A DNA stretch of 64,000 bases from assembly GCA_003797895.1 (NCBI GenBank), contig RKQB01000002.1, positions 435,354 to 499,353 on the forward strand, in the 5' to 3' direction. The DNA is from Cyclobacteriaceae bacterium YHN15 (lineage in GTDB: Bacteria > Bacteroidota > Bacteroidia > Cytophagales > Cyclobacteriaceae). The position numbers and the translations under genes are program-made. Below are positions 53,421 to 61,986 of this stretch, one piece after another; position 1 is the stretch's first letter; every line of letters begins with the position of its first letter. The notes beneath the pieces are model-generated. The model searched no databases and was not told where the DNA came from. It worked only from the letters and a program-made list of their open reading frames with translations.

Positions 53421-54095
53421 TCAAATGGTAATATCTCTATCAATTTTTCCGTCCAACATTTCTATTAATCTTGTCCCATAATCCGCATTTTCCCTAGAGT
53501 GGGTCGCCTGAATGATGGTAGTCCCCTCTCTATTCAGTTCTTTAAATACTTCCATAATCTCTTTTGCTTGCGCAGAATGCAAATTTCCGGTTGGTTCATC
53601 TGCCAACAAAACCCTCGGTTTTCCTGCAATAGCCCTTGCAATGCCTACCAATTGTTGCTGCCCTCCTGACAATTGCTCCGGAAAAAGATCTTTTTTAGCT
53701 ACCATATTGAACCTGTCCAAAAGGTCAGCTATGATGCTTTTTCTCTCAGAGGAGGACACGTTACGGTATAATAGAGGAGTTTCTATATTTTCATACACGG
53801 TCAATTCATCTATGAGGTGATAGGCTTGAAATATGTACCCGAATTCGGATTTATGAAGGGAGGATTTTTGCTTCTCCTTCATACCATTCACAGACTTGTC
53901 TTCAAAAATGTACTGACCTTCGTAGTCTTCGTCCAATAATCCTATTATGTTCAACAAAGTGGATTTACCGACCCCGGAAGGACCCATCAAGGTTAAAAAT
54001 TCCCCTTGACCAATGGTAAGGTCAATTCCTTTTAGTATAAATACCCGCTGAAACCGGGATTCTATAAATTTGTCAATGTTGGTCAGTTGTATCAT
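53421..54095 (-). CDS. MacB/LolD-type ABC transporter ATP-binding protein
   Basis: 224 aa, standard length. Walker A is GPSGVGKST (about residue 40), the Q-loop follows with FGYIFQAYHLIDELT, the signature is LSGGQQQLVGIARAI, and Walker B is VLLADEPTGNLHS. It belongs to the LolD/MacB/FtsE branch that powers FtsX-like permeases. The next gene (TolC) begins 1 bp after its stop. A 270-bp gap with repeats and a terminator separates it from the permease gene upstream, so it may have its own promoter. Confidence 0.93.
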   Translation of the reverse strand: MIQLTNIDKFIESRFQRVFILKGIDLTIGQGEFLTLMGPSGVGKSTLLNIIGLLDEDYEGQYIFEDKSVNGMKEKQKSSLHKSEFGYIFQAYHLIDELTVYENIETPLLYRNVSSSERKSIIADLLDRFNMVAKKDLFPEQLSGGQQQLVGIARAIAGKPRVLLADEPTGNLHSAQAKEIMEVFKELNREGTTIIQATHSRENADYGTRLIEMLDGKIDRDITI

Positions 54096-54125
54096 GAAAA
54101 TTTCAATTGGTTCTAATTTTTGCTC

Positions 54126-54174
54126 ATTGGTAATTTGTAATTGATCGCTATTTGTTAATTGGTAATTTGTAATT
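54126..54174. repeat. 17-bp direct repeat pair between permease and ATPase genes
   Basis: ATTGGTAATTTGTAATT is present exactly at 54126-54142 and 54158-54174 (32-bp period), upstream of the ATPase start. It could be a regulatory element or an extragenic repeat. Confidence 0.65.
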
Positions 54175-54250
54175 CGAAAATGAGAATTACCAAATGGTCC
54201 CTTTCCGAAATCTAACCTCCCCGATAACTTTACTCCATTCCTATGCCATA

Positions 54251-54286
54251 AAAAAGGCCCTAAAACAAATGTTTTAGGGCCTTTTT
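54251..54286 (-). terminator. Strong rho-independent terminator after the first permease gene
   Basis: AAAAAGGCCCTAAAAC pairs with GTTTTAGGGCCTTTTT around AAAT, with T-runs on both sides. It implies that most transcripts from the permease genes stop before the ATPase gene. Confidence 0.88.
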
Positions 54287-54309
54287 GAGATATTCAGTTT
54301 ATTTTGTTC

Positions 54310-54334
54310 CGAACAACATTGTTCGCTGGCGGAC
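54310..54334. repeat. Dispersed palindromic repeat, copy 1 (downstream of permeases)
   Basis: CGAACAACATTGTTCG (7-bp arms) followed by CTGGCGGAC. A near-identical CGAACGATATTGTTCG-TGGGCGGAC is at 59597-59621. Both are in the same orientation and just outside the two-permease block. Confidence 0.7.
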
Positions 54335-54364
54335 GATAATTTGATTTTAACTGCTGATTCGAAC

Positions 54365-56821
54365 TTATTCGCTTTTTAATGAATCTATTGGATTTGAATT
54401 AGCCGCTCGAAAAGATTGTAGTCCCATTACCGACCAAGAGATCAAGAGCACAAGGGCAGCAGAAATGAAAAATATTCCAAAGCCCAAATCCACTCTATAT
54501 TGGTAATCCTCCAGCCATTTGCCCATTCCCCACCAAGCCAATGGTGCTCCGACAACAAAAGCTACTAAGACCAACTTGGTAAATTCTTTTGACAGCAAAA
54601 ATACCAATGAACTTACCGAAGCACCTAATGCCTTTCTAATCCCAATCTCTTTCCTACGCTGTTCTGCTGTGAAAGCTGTCAAGGCAAACAATCCCATACA
54701 GGCAATAAAAATCGCAAATCCGGTAAAAGCAGCAAAGACCTTCCCTATCCTTGTCTCCGAGGCATACATGGAAGCAAACCTGTCATCCAAGAATTCATAG
54801 GTGAAAGGTTGTCCCGGTGCCAGTTCCTTCCATTTGGATTCCAGTAATTGCAATACTTCCTGTGCATCTTGTGACTGAAACTTAAATGAAGCAATACCTG
54901 AAGGATTGGGGTCTACATACATCAACACAGCCCCGATATTTTCCTTTAAGGATTCAAAGTGAAAATTTTCCACCACTCCAATGACAGTTTTGACTTCCAA
55001 TTCTTCCGTATTCAAACCGGTTACATTATTCCCTGAAAATGTTGTGATTTTCTGCCCAATTGGATCGCCTTCAAAATTGAAATTCCTCACCGCTGTCTCA
55101 TTAATAATCACCCCTGAAGAGTCAGACGGGAAATCCAAAGAGAAGTCCCTTCCCTGGACCATTTTCATTCCCAAGGTTTTTACATAATCAAAATCCACTT
55201 TCCAGTTTTGAATGGACACCATATTTTCCTGATCCTGTATATCTCTGCCCATCACCCACCAAGGGTTATCTGACCTGTTGGTGCCGGACACGGGTAAAAA
55301 TCCACTCAAAGTCCCTTTTTCAATCAGCGGACTTCCCAATATTTCCTGTTTAAAGGTTTGTTTTTGTTCGCCTAAAGCATAGAGGTCATGGACCATGACA
55401 ATCTGATCCTTGCTGAAACCCAGATTTTTGTTCTGTATAAAATTCATCTGGGAAAACAACACTATTGTGCAGAAAATCAGGATAATGGAAATCGAAAATT
55501 GAAACACCACCAGAGAACTTCTTACCACAGAACTTTTCATTCCATTGGAAATATCTCCTTTCAATACTTTGGCAGGCTTGAAACCGGAAAGAAAAACTGC
55601 TGGATAAATTCCTGCAATCAGGCCAACCAGCGTCGCCCCCAAGAGTAGAAAAATATAAAAACCAACCTTATCCAAAGGTATGCTTAAATCCCTACCTGCC
55701 AGTTCATTGAAAAATGGTAACAAAAGAGAAGCGATAAATATGGCAAGCATAAAAGATATGAAACTCATTAAAAAGGTCTCTGCCATAAACTGAAAAATCA
55801 AATCTCCCCTACCGGAACCCATACTTTTCCTGACGCCTACCTCCTTGGCTCGGTTGGATGATTTGGCAGTCGCTAGGTTCATAAAATTGATACAGGCGAT
55901 CAATAAGATAAATACCGCAATAGCAACAAACAAATACACATAGGTAATTGAAAAATTTGCCTTAAACTCACCCAACAAATCACTGTACAAATGAATATCC
56001 AACAAAGGTTGCAACGCATACTCAACCTTATTGCCGCTTTCCCTAAATTTTTCCAAGGTAAATTCCTCCCCCATTACTTGCTTGAGTACCGGAGTCAAAT
56101 GCTTATCTGCCATCGCAGCAATCTTTTGATTCATTTCCTGTTGGTCAGCATTGGGGCGTACCAAAATATAGGTCTGGAAATTATTCCCCAGCCATTGTGG
56201 GGATTTTGCTTCAGGAAGTCCTTCTGCTGCAAGTAATACATGGAAATCAAAATGGCTGTTTTCCGGTATATCTTCATAAACAGCCGTGATTTTGTAATCA
56301 GTCTTATTGTCAAGAATCAAACTCTGTCCTACAGCATTTTCTCCTTTGAAAAACTTATCGGCCATGGTCTGACTGATCATCATCGTGTTTGGTTCATCCA
56401 ATGCTCCTTGCCTGCTACCCTGCACCAAAGGAATAGCAAACACTTCCAAAAAGTCTTTGCCGGCAAAAATCACCTTGTTTTCTTTGATATTATCCTCATA
56501 CCTTTTGATCAAAAATGAACCCTGATTTCTGAAATGAACTGAAGCCACTACTTCGGGTAACTCTTCCACCAAAGCATCTGCCATGGGTGCAGGTGCAAAA
56601 GTCATGTTCATGGTCTTTCCGCCAAAGACAATGTCAGATGTCACCCGATAAATCCGCTCCGCATTCGGGAAATGTCTGTCATAACTCAGTTCATTGCGGA
56701 CAAAAAGCGCAATAATCAGACATAGGGCAATGCCTAATGATAAACCCAAGACATTGATAATGGATATACTTTTGGTCTTCCAAAAGCTTCTCAGTGCGAT
56801 TTTTAAGATGTTTTTCAGCAT
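54365..56821 (-). CDS. FtsX/MacB-type ABC transporter permease
   Basis: 818 aa from the ATG at 56821; an ATG at 56863 would add 14 residues of doubtful character. MLKNILKIALRSFWK is the usual start of these Bacteroidota permeases. It has four-plus-four membrane helices in the MacB_PCD plus FtsX arrangement duplicated in tandem, with large periplasmic domains between (DRHFPNAERIYRV near the start). The C-terminal FtsX half includes AEQRRKEIGIRKALG. It would work with the ATPase downstream and export something or act mechanically. Paired with a second permease 220 bp upstream. Confidence 0.92.
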   Translation of the reverse strand: MLKNILKIALRSFWKTKSISIINVLGLSLGIALCLIIALFVRNELSYDRHFPNAERIYRVTSDIVFGGKTMNMTFAPAPMADALVEELPEVVASVHFRNQGSFLIKRYEDNIKENKVIFAGKDFLEVFAIPLVQGSRQGALDEPNTMMISQTMADKFFKGENAVGQSLILDNKTDYKITAVYEDIPENSHFDFHVLLAAEGLPEAKSPQWLGNNFQTYILVRPNADQQEMNQKIAAMADKHLTPVLKQVMGEEFTLEKFRESGNKVEYALQPLLDIHLYSDLLGEFKANFSITYVYLFVAIAVFILLIACINFMNLATAKSSNRAKEVGVRKSMGSGRGDLIFQFMAETFLMSFISFMLAIFIASLLLPFFNELAGRDLSIPLDKVGFYIFLLLGATLVGLIAGIYPAVFLSGFKPAKVLKGDISNGMKSSVVRSSLVVFQFSISIILIFCTIVLFSQMNFIQNKNLGFSKDQIVMVHDLYALGEQKQTFKQEILGSPLIEKGTLSGFLPVSGTNRSDNPWWVMGRDIQDQENMVSIQNWKVDFDYVKTLGMKMVQGRDFSLDFPSDSSGVIINETAVRNFNFEGDPIGQKITTFSGNNVTGLNTEELEVKTVIGVVENFHFESLKENIGAVLMYVDPNPSGIASFKFQSQDAQEVLQLLESKWKELAPGQPFTYEFLDDRFASMYASETRIGKVFAAFTGFAIFIACMGLFALTAFTAEQRRKEIGIRKALGASVSSLVFLLSKEFTKLVLVAFVVGAPLAWWGMGKWLEDYQYRVDLGFGIFFISAALVLLISWSVMGLQSFRAANSNPIDSLKSE

Positions 56822-56830
56822 GGGTTTGGG

Positions 56831-57030
56831 GTTTTGTACAAAGTACCAAGTACAATGTACCAAGGCATGTACCTCGGTTCAGTATTGTACCTGTTGATTT
56901 AATTTGACATTTTCTTACAAGCTTTTGTTTTTCCACCTCCCAATTATCAGGAAATGCTCCTTAGGTATTGAACAGACCAAATACATTGTACATCGTACTT
57001 TGTACATCTTGTCCGCCGTGGCGGATGGTA
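56831..57030. repeat. 27-bp dispersed repeat copy B, with an inverted partner and GC-rich hairpin
   Basis: GTTTTGTAC-AAA-GTACCAAGTACAATG (56831-56857) matches 21441-21467 at 25 of 27 positions. GTACAAAGTAC (56836-56846) is inverted as GTACTTTGTAC at 56995-57005, followed by CCGCCGTGGCGG (57013-57024), itself a 5-bp hairpin. The element lies between the two permease genes. Confidence 0.75.
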
Positions 57031-57040
57031 CATAAGGTCA

Positions 57041-59452
57041 CTACTCGCTCTTCAACACCTTTGCCGGATTGGTCTTGGCTACTCCAAGGGAATGAAATCC
57101 TACTACAAGTAAGGCCAAAACAAGCACCCCAATCCCTACTGCTGGATACAAGAGATAAGGCATATCAATGCGGTAAGCATATTCCTGAAGCCACATATTG
57201 CTCAGGTAATAAGCTGGATAAGCTGCCAAGGCAAAAGACATCAGTACCAGCCACACGTACTGTTTGCTGACCAAAGCAATGATCTGAAGTGTTCCTGCGC
57301 CCAAGACTTTTCGGATGCTGACTTCTTTGGTCCTTTGTGCAATGGTAAAGGAGGACAAACCAAATAGACCCAAGATGGATATAAGAATGGCTACTCCTGC
57401 TGCAAAACCTAAGACACCTTGGATCTTTCTGTCTTCTTCATAAAATCCCTTCAATACCTCGTCAATAAAATTAAATCCAGAAGCTTCATAGGGAAATACT
57501 TCCTCTACCAAAGATTCCAACCGCTGCTTAGCATAGGAAAGATTTTGTTTTGAGGTTATTCTGGCAGTAAGCAGGTAATAATAATCAGGCTGGTAAATCA
57601 AGACCATAGGCATGATTTTCTCTTTCAGGTTACGGGCATTGAAATTTTCCACTACCCCTACAATGGTATTTTGTTCAGCCCGAAAGTTAATCGTCTGGCC
57701 TATCACTTCCTGTGGATCGGTAGCTCCCATGGCTTGAAGGAAGTTCCGATTGACCACTATTTCATTGCCAACATTATGGCCCTTCCGGCCAGCTAACATT
57801 TGAATTCCGTTAACGGACACAAAAGCCGAATCCACATTCATCACATGTACATTGAGCTGTTGCTCCACAGAATCCATCATCACATAGGCATCTGAAGTCC
57901 AAATGGCATTGGATGAAACCAAGTTATTGCTCAGACTTACTCCTTCCACAAAGCTTTCATTTCGGATTCTATCTGCCAGCAATTCCCTTTGCGACCTCTC
58001 TCCCATGAACGGTAGGTTCGTATACATTACCGCTTCTTTTTCAAATCCCAAGGGCTGAGAGCTGATGTATTTCAATTGACTGGTCAAAACCATGACCATG
58101 ATAATAAAAGTAATGGAAGCGGTAAACTGCAAAACCGCCAGGTTTTTCCTTAGAAATACCCCGAGCGAAAAACCATGTTCGTGATGCAACTCTCCCTTGA
58201 GTGCCCGCTGTGGTTGGTAATTGGCCAATATAAAACCAGGATATAATCCGGAAACCAAAGTCAACACAATAGCATTCGATGCCAAGAATACCAAGCTCAA
58301 AGGACTAAGGAAGGAAGCCTCAAAATTTACGGGGAGATAATCCGTAAAATAAGTTTTGATCAAATCAGCAATAAATACCGAAACCATGGAGGCAAAAATC
58401 ACCAACACAAAAGTTTCACTCAAAAATTGAAATATCAATTGACCTCGATTGCTGCCCAGAGTTTTCCGTATTCCCACTTCCTTGGCCTTATTGATTGCCA
58501 AAGCAGTTTCCAAGTTGATAAAATTCAGGCAGGCCAGCAGCAAAATAATGATGCCTATATAAATCAATCCATTCAAAAGTGTTTTTGAAATAGTCGTATC
58601 ATCGTAGTTTTCGGAAAAATGAATCTCCTCAAGAGGTTCTCCGATAAAATCCGGGTGGCTATCCTGTTCGCTAAAGTATTTTTTGGCCAAAACAGCAAGG
58701 CCTTCATCCAAATTGGCTTTGCTGGAGTTTTCTGTAACCTTGACAAACAATTGACTGGATGTATTCAGGTTAGTCCAACTGTGAAGCCCATACCAATCTT
58801 CTTTTTCTTTTTTAGCGATGGTGCTAAAGGAAATAAAATCAGTAAAGATAAAGTCCGTATTTTCAATATAATCTGCCACGACACCTTTGACCTGCGCATA
58901 AATGGAATCCGAGGCATCGATCCATAGGATTTCTTTTCCCAATACATCATTTGCCTCTAATCCTGGAAAGTATTTTTTTAGACTGGCCTCTGAAATCACC
59001 GCAGAATTGGGTTCCTGTAAGGCAGTTTGGGGATTACCGGCAAGCCAATTTCGTTGAAAAATCTCAAAAAATCCTGGATTGGAAAATGCTACCCTGTTAC
59101 TTCTTCCTATCACTTTGTTTTGCTCCGGTATGACCACCATAGTCTCGTATAGGGTATACAACCTGCCTTTATTTTCTATAAAGGAAAGTTCTTCATCAAT
59201 CACTTCTCCCAAAGGCCCATTGGTAGCAGAAGTTTGAAAGATATTTCCCGGTTCCCATTCTTCAATAGTATTGATTCTGAAAATCCTCTCGCTATCCGCA
59301 TGGAATTTGTCAAAACTATAGGCATGCCACACCACGGTAAAAATCACCAGACAGATGGCAATACCCAAGGAAAGACCCAATAAATGGACCAAGGTACGGA
59401 GCTTGTTACGTTTGATATTTCTGATGGCGATGATAAGATAGTTTTTTAACAT
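57041..59452 (-). CDS. FtsX/MacB-type ABC transporter permease, paralogue of the gene at 54365
   Basis: 803 aa. It has the same duplicated MacB_PCD/FtsX layout; the start MLKNYLIIAIRNIKRNK is typical. The large periplasmic part contains DKFHADSERIFRINT, and the ends of the two FtsX halves include KAKEVGIRKTLGSNRG and RTKEVSIRKVLGAG. It shares the ATPase encoded downstream with its neighbour, or each forms a homodimer. No MacA/HlyD-type adaptor gene is adjacent, although a TolC protein is. Confidence 0.92.
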   Translation of the reverse strand: MLKNYLIIAIRNIKRNKLRTLVHLLGLSLGIAICLVIFTVVWHAYSFDKFHADSERIFRINTIEEWEPGNIFQTSATNGPLGEVIDEELSFIENKGRLYTLYETMVVIPEQNKVIGRSNRVAFSNPGFFEIFQRNWLAGNPQTALQEPNSAVISEASLKKYFPGLEANDVLGKEILWIDASDSIYAQVKGVVADYIENTDFIFTDFISFSTIAKKEKEDWYGLHSWTNLNTSSQLFVKVTENSSKANLDEGLAVLAKKYFSEQDSHPDFIGEPLEEIHFSENYDDTTISKTLLNGLIYIGIIILLLACLNFINLETALAINKAKEVGIRKTLGSNRGQLIFQFLSETFVLVIFASMVSVFIADLIKTYFTDYLPVNFEASFLSPLSLVFLASNAIVLTLVSGLYPGFILANYQPQRALKGELHHEHGFSLGVFLRKNLAVLQFTASITFIIMVMVLTSQLKYISSQPLGFEKEAVMYTNLPFMGERSQRELLADRIRNESFVEGVSLSNNLVSSNAIWTSDAYVMMDSVEQQLNVHVMNVDSAFVSVNGIQMLAGRKGHNVGNEIVVNRNFLQAMGATDPQEVIGQTINFRAEQNTIVGVVENFNARNLKEKIMPMVLIYQPDYYYLLTARITSKQNLSYAKQRLESLVEEVFPYEASGFNFIDEVLKGFYEEDRKIQGVLGFAAGVAILISILGLFGLSSFTIAQRTKEVSIRKVLGAGTLQIIALVSKQYVWLVLMSFALAAYPAYYLSNMWLQEYAYRIDMPYLLYPAVGIGVLVLALLVVGFHSLGVAKTNPAKVLKSE

Positions 59453-59596
59453 ATTCTTCTAAGGTAAAATTCTGAGGAATCCTGAAAATAAAATTAACCA
59501 TTCCGGACCGACATGCCATAGCCAATACCCATGCCAAGTGAAAATGCCTGAAATAGCCCAAGATAGAGGTAATTAGATGCTAAAAGCATGTTTTCG

Positions 59597-59621
59597 CGAA
59601 CGATATTGTTCGTGGGCGGAC
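59597..59621. repeat. Dispersed palindromic repeat, copy 2 (upstream of permeases)
   Basis: CGAACGATATTGTTCG followed by TGGGCGGAC, closely matching 54310-54334 in the same orientation. Confidence 0.7.
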
Positions 59622-59762
59622 AAAGTTGAGGGTTGTGCTAGTAGATTTGAAGTTGATTGGGAAGAGAAAAAAATTAATTATGTAAAGGGTTTGATAAAAG
59701 AAAAAGAACTTCTCCAGGCTATAAGTAGATAGTTCTTTATCATGGCTCTTTAATTTGAAAAA

Positions 59763-60030
59763 TTACCCGATTCCCTTTGCCATCAACCCTGCCAATATCG
59801 GGATAACAAATAGGAGTAAATCTCTAGGCGCAGCATCCAAAAAATTGATTTTGGCACAGTGAGGATTTCATAGGGATCTCCCTTTCTGTTTTTAAAAAAA
59901 TAAACTGTAGGATAAATGGATAAAATTCCGATGATTCCAAACAAAGCCAATTTGGTGTGAAAAATAGGGTTTTGACTGTAAAATTCAGTTGGTTTGCCAT
60001 AACCTCCAAACCAAGTGAAGGGTATTGACT
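59763..60030 (-). pseudogene. Frameshifted, 5'-truncated remnant of a DUF2214-like membrane protein
   Basis: The minus strand reads GYGKPTEFYSQNPIFHTKL, ALFGIIGILSIYPTVYFF and KNRKGDPYEIL, which is the middle of DUF2214 proteins. Around 59820 the frame must shift by one base to continue LLLFVIPILAGLMAKGIG and its stop at 59763, the normal C-terminus. There is no start or N-terminal helix upstream before the S41 gene end. At least two lesions (deletion and frameshift) make it non-functional. Confidence 0.6.
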
Positions 60031-60064
60031 TAAATTACATTAAATTGATTGTCCTCAAAGTCTG

Positions 60065-61078
60065 TTAATCCTTCAACCAATCTAATGCGGCCTCAATGAA
60101 ATGATCTTTTCCGGGAATTTGATCCATGGGATTTGTCAACAATTCATCCACTTCCACTCCAAATTCAAGTTGAACTTCATCAAGGTCTGCTGTCTGACTT
60201 CCTGAAAAACGGTAAGTCCAGCCATTGGGAAGCTCCGCATACACCGGTGTACCTCCTCCTCCTCCTGTTTGGTCGCCAAACAAACGGGCATGAGGTAATA
60301 CCTTAATCATTTGGGCAAAAAATGTAGTGGTGCTATATGACCTTCTATTGGTAAGCACAGCTACCTTTCCTAGGTATTTTTCCCCTGACTGGGGAGAAAT
60401 GCGTAAAGGCGACCAATGCGTAAAATCGGATCGGTCGGGCCCGGACTTGAAGCGCTGTAGCGCATATACTATTTCTTTTTCTGTCAACCGGGAAGCTATG
60501 TTGAGTGCATTTTGAAGGTTACCTCCTCCATTGCTTCTGACATCTATGATCAGGCCATCATGAAACTGCATCAAGCGCACCACTTCATCCATGTGCTGAT
60601 CCGTCAAGGTGCGCTCAAATGAGCGGTAGTTGACATATAGCATATTTTCCACGGTCTGCGCATGCAAAGGACCAATTATCCTGTAATCGGTTTTGAGGTA
60701 TTCATCATAAATCAGTTGCTCATCGTAATACAAAGGAAAATCTTCAAACCAGCTCCAATTCCTGGAACGGTTGAATGAACTCAACAGATTGACATGCCCG
60801 TCTTCCAGTTCCGCCAGCAAATCCCCAAGAATTTCAAACAACTCAAATTGATCCAAGCCTTCATGAATCAAGGGCTCATAAATCTGTTTTTGAAGCTCCC
60901 AGTCAATCTGCTTTTCTTCGAAAAAACTATAACGATTAAAGATATCAGACCATAAATGTTCAAATACCACTCTAGGGCTGATCTGAGGATCCTTTGGTTG
61001 GATAATTTCTTCACAACTGCTTACTATCAAAACCAAAACCAGGATCAGAAACCTATATAAATGTTGGATGCTTATCAT
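60065..61078 (-). CDS. S41-family peptidase lipoprotein
   Basis: 337 aa. The signal peptide ends in a lipobox (IVSSCEEII, Cys about 22). The N-terminal helical region (about 40-130) precedes the S41 domain: MLYVNYRSFERTLTD, IDVRSNGGGNLQNALNIASRL, TNRRSYSTTTFFAQM (Ser nucleophile), FGDQTGGGGGTPVYAELPNG. No PDZ domain is apparent. It is anchored to an envelope membrane. Its start overlaps the stop of the preceding outer-membrane gene by four bases (ATGA), so both are coupled. Confidence 0.9.
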   Translation of the reverse strand: MISIQHLYRFLILVLVLIVSSCEEIIQPKDPQISPRVVFEHLWSDIFNRYSFFEEKQIDWELQKQIYEPLIHEGLDQFELFEILGDLLAELEDGHVNLLSSFNRSRNWSWFEDFPLYYDEQLIYDEYLKTDYRIIGPLHAQTVENMLYVNYRSFERTLTDQHMDEVVRLMQFHDGLIIDVRSNGGGNLQNALNIASRLTEKEIVYALQRFKSGPDRSDFTHWSPLRISPQSGEKYLGKVAVLTNRRSYSTTTFFAQMIKVLPHARLFGDQTGGGGGTPVYAELPNGWTYRFSGSQTADLDEVQLEFGVEVDELLTNPMDQIPGKDHFIEAALDWLKD

Positions 61079-61842
61079 AGTTTAAAATTTAACTGAAAGA
61101 AATAATGCCCTCCAGAGCGCTGTGACCTGTGGGCATTTTCCAGAGAGGTGTAATGCCAACGGTAACCTATTCCGACCTCATTGCCATTGGACAATTGATA
61201 AAACAACTGGTTCAACATGCCCAAATCATGCTGTCGAAAAGGCTGAAACAAACGGATAGATTGCATAAATGCGTTGAAAGTAGACTGTTCGTGCAGGAAG
61301 GGGTCCGGAGGACTTGTCAAATAGGAGGCTGAGAAAAGAAAGCCTATCACCTGTAAATGAGCCTGAGAAGCAAATCTCCATTGTTGGTTCTTGCCAAAAA
61401 ATGTCTGGTAGCGGACTGCAGGCCCAAAGGAAGTGTGGAAATCAAACCTTGGATTGAAATTCTGGGCATCCTGGTAATTCCGCAAGCTCAGGGCATTGTT
61501 ATTGGACCAACCCAAGTTCAATTGCTCCGGCAGCCAATTTGGTTTATAAAAGGTATAAGTCATGATGCTGGCATGGGTTGCTTTCATTTCAGCACTGAAT
61601 TGACTTTGAAGTGGTAATCTGCTGTAATGGATATAAACCTCATCTGTTTTCTTTTCGCCTTCACTGGAAAAACCCAAAGTAAACCCGGCATTGCTACCTT
61701 TATAGATCAAGGGAGAATATGCAAAGTCTCTTTCCCAAGCATTTTGTGTGCCTGTATTCAGCAACAGGGTGTGCTTTTTCACTTGGCCGAAAACAGGCCC
61801 CAGGAATAGCAAAAAGAGAATTAAAAAAAGGGAATTTTTCAT
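61075..61842 (-). CDS. Hypothetical outer-membrane beta-barrel-like protein
   Basis: 255 aa, not recognised. A signal peptide (about 1-20, LGPVFGQ) is followed by alternating aromatic and polar strands (NAGFTLGFSS, EVYIHYSRLPL, VGIGYRWHYTS) and a C-terminal HYFFQLNFKL strand, typical of small outer-membrane barrels. It is coupled to the S41 lipoprotein gene (ATGA) and lies 144 bp after the larger receptor gene on the same strand. It could be a partner for either. Confidence 0.7.
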   Translation of the reverse strand: MKNSLFLILFLLFLGPVFGQVKKHTLLLNTGTQNAWERDFAYSPLIYKGSNAGFTLGFSSEGEKKTDEVYIHYSRLPLQSQFSAEMKATHASIMTYTFYKPNWLPEQLNLGWSNNNALSLRNYQDAQNFNPRFDFHTSFGPAVRYQTFFGKNQQWRFASQAHLQVIGFLFSASYLTSPPDPFLHEQSTFNAFMQSIRLFQPFRQHDLGMLNQLFYQLSNGNEVGIGYRWHYTSLENAHRSQRSGGHYFFQLNFKL

Positions 61843-61986
61843 CTTCTTTGATTATAATACAAACTTAAGGACAGCAAAATTTTTAAAACATGACTTTTGT
61901 CAAGCTCGCGCATAACTTTTATTAAACCTCAAATGAAGTGACTTATGCCATAACTCATCAGGTTTTAGGTAAAGAAAATAATCAAA

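Noticed and set aside
61075..61842. Possible SusD-like or lipoprotein partner of the receptor
   Set aside because: No lipobox or TPR/SusD pattern; the strand pattern favours an outer-membrane barrel.
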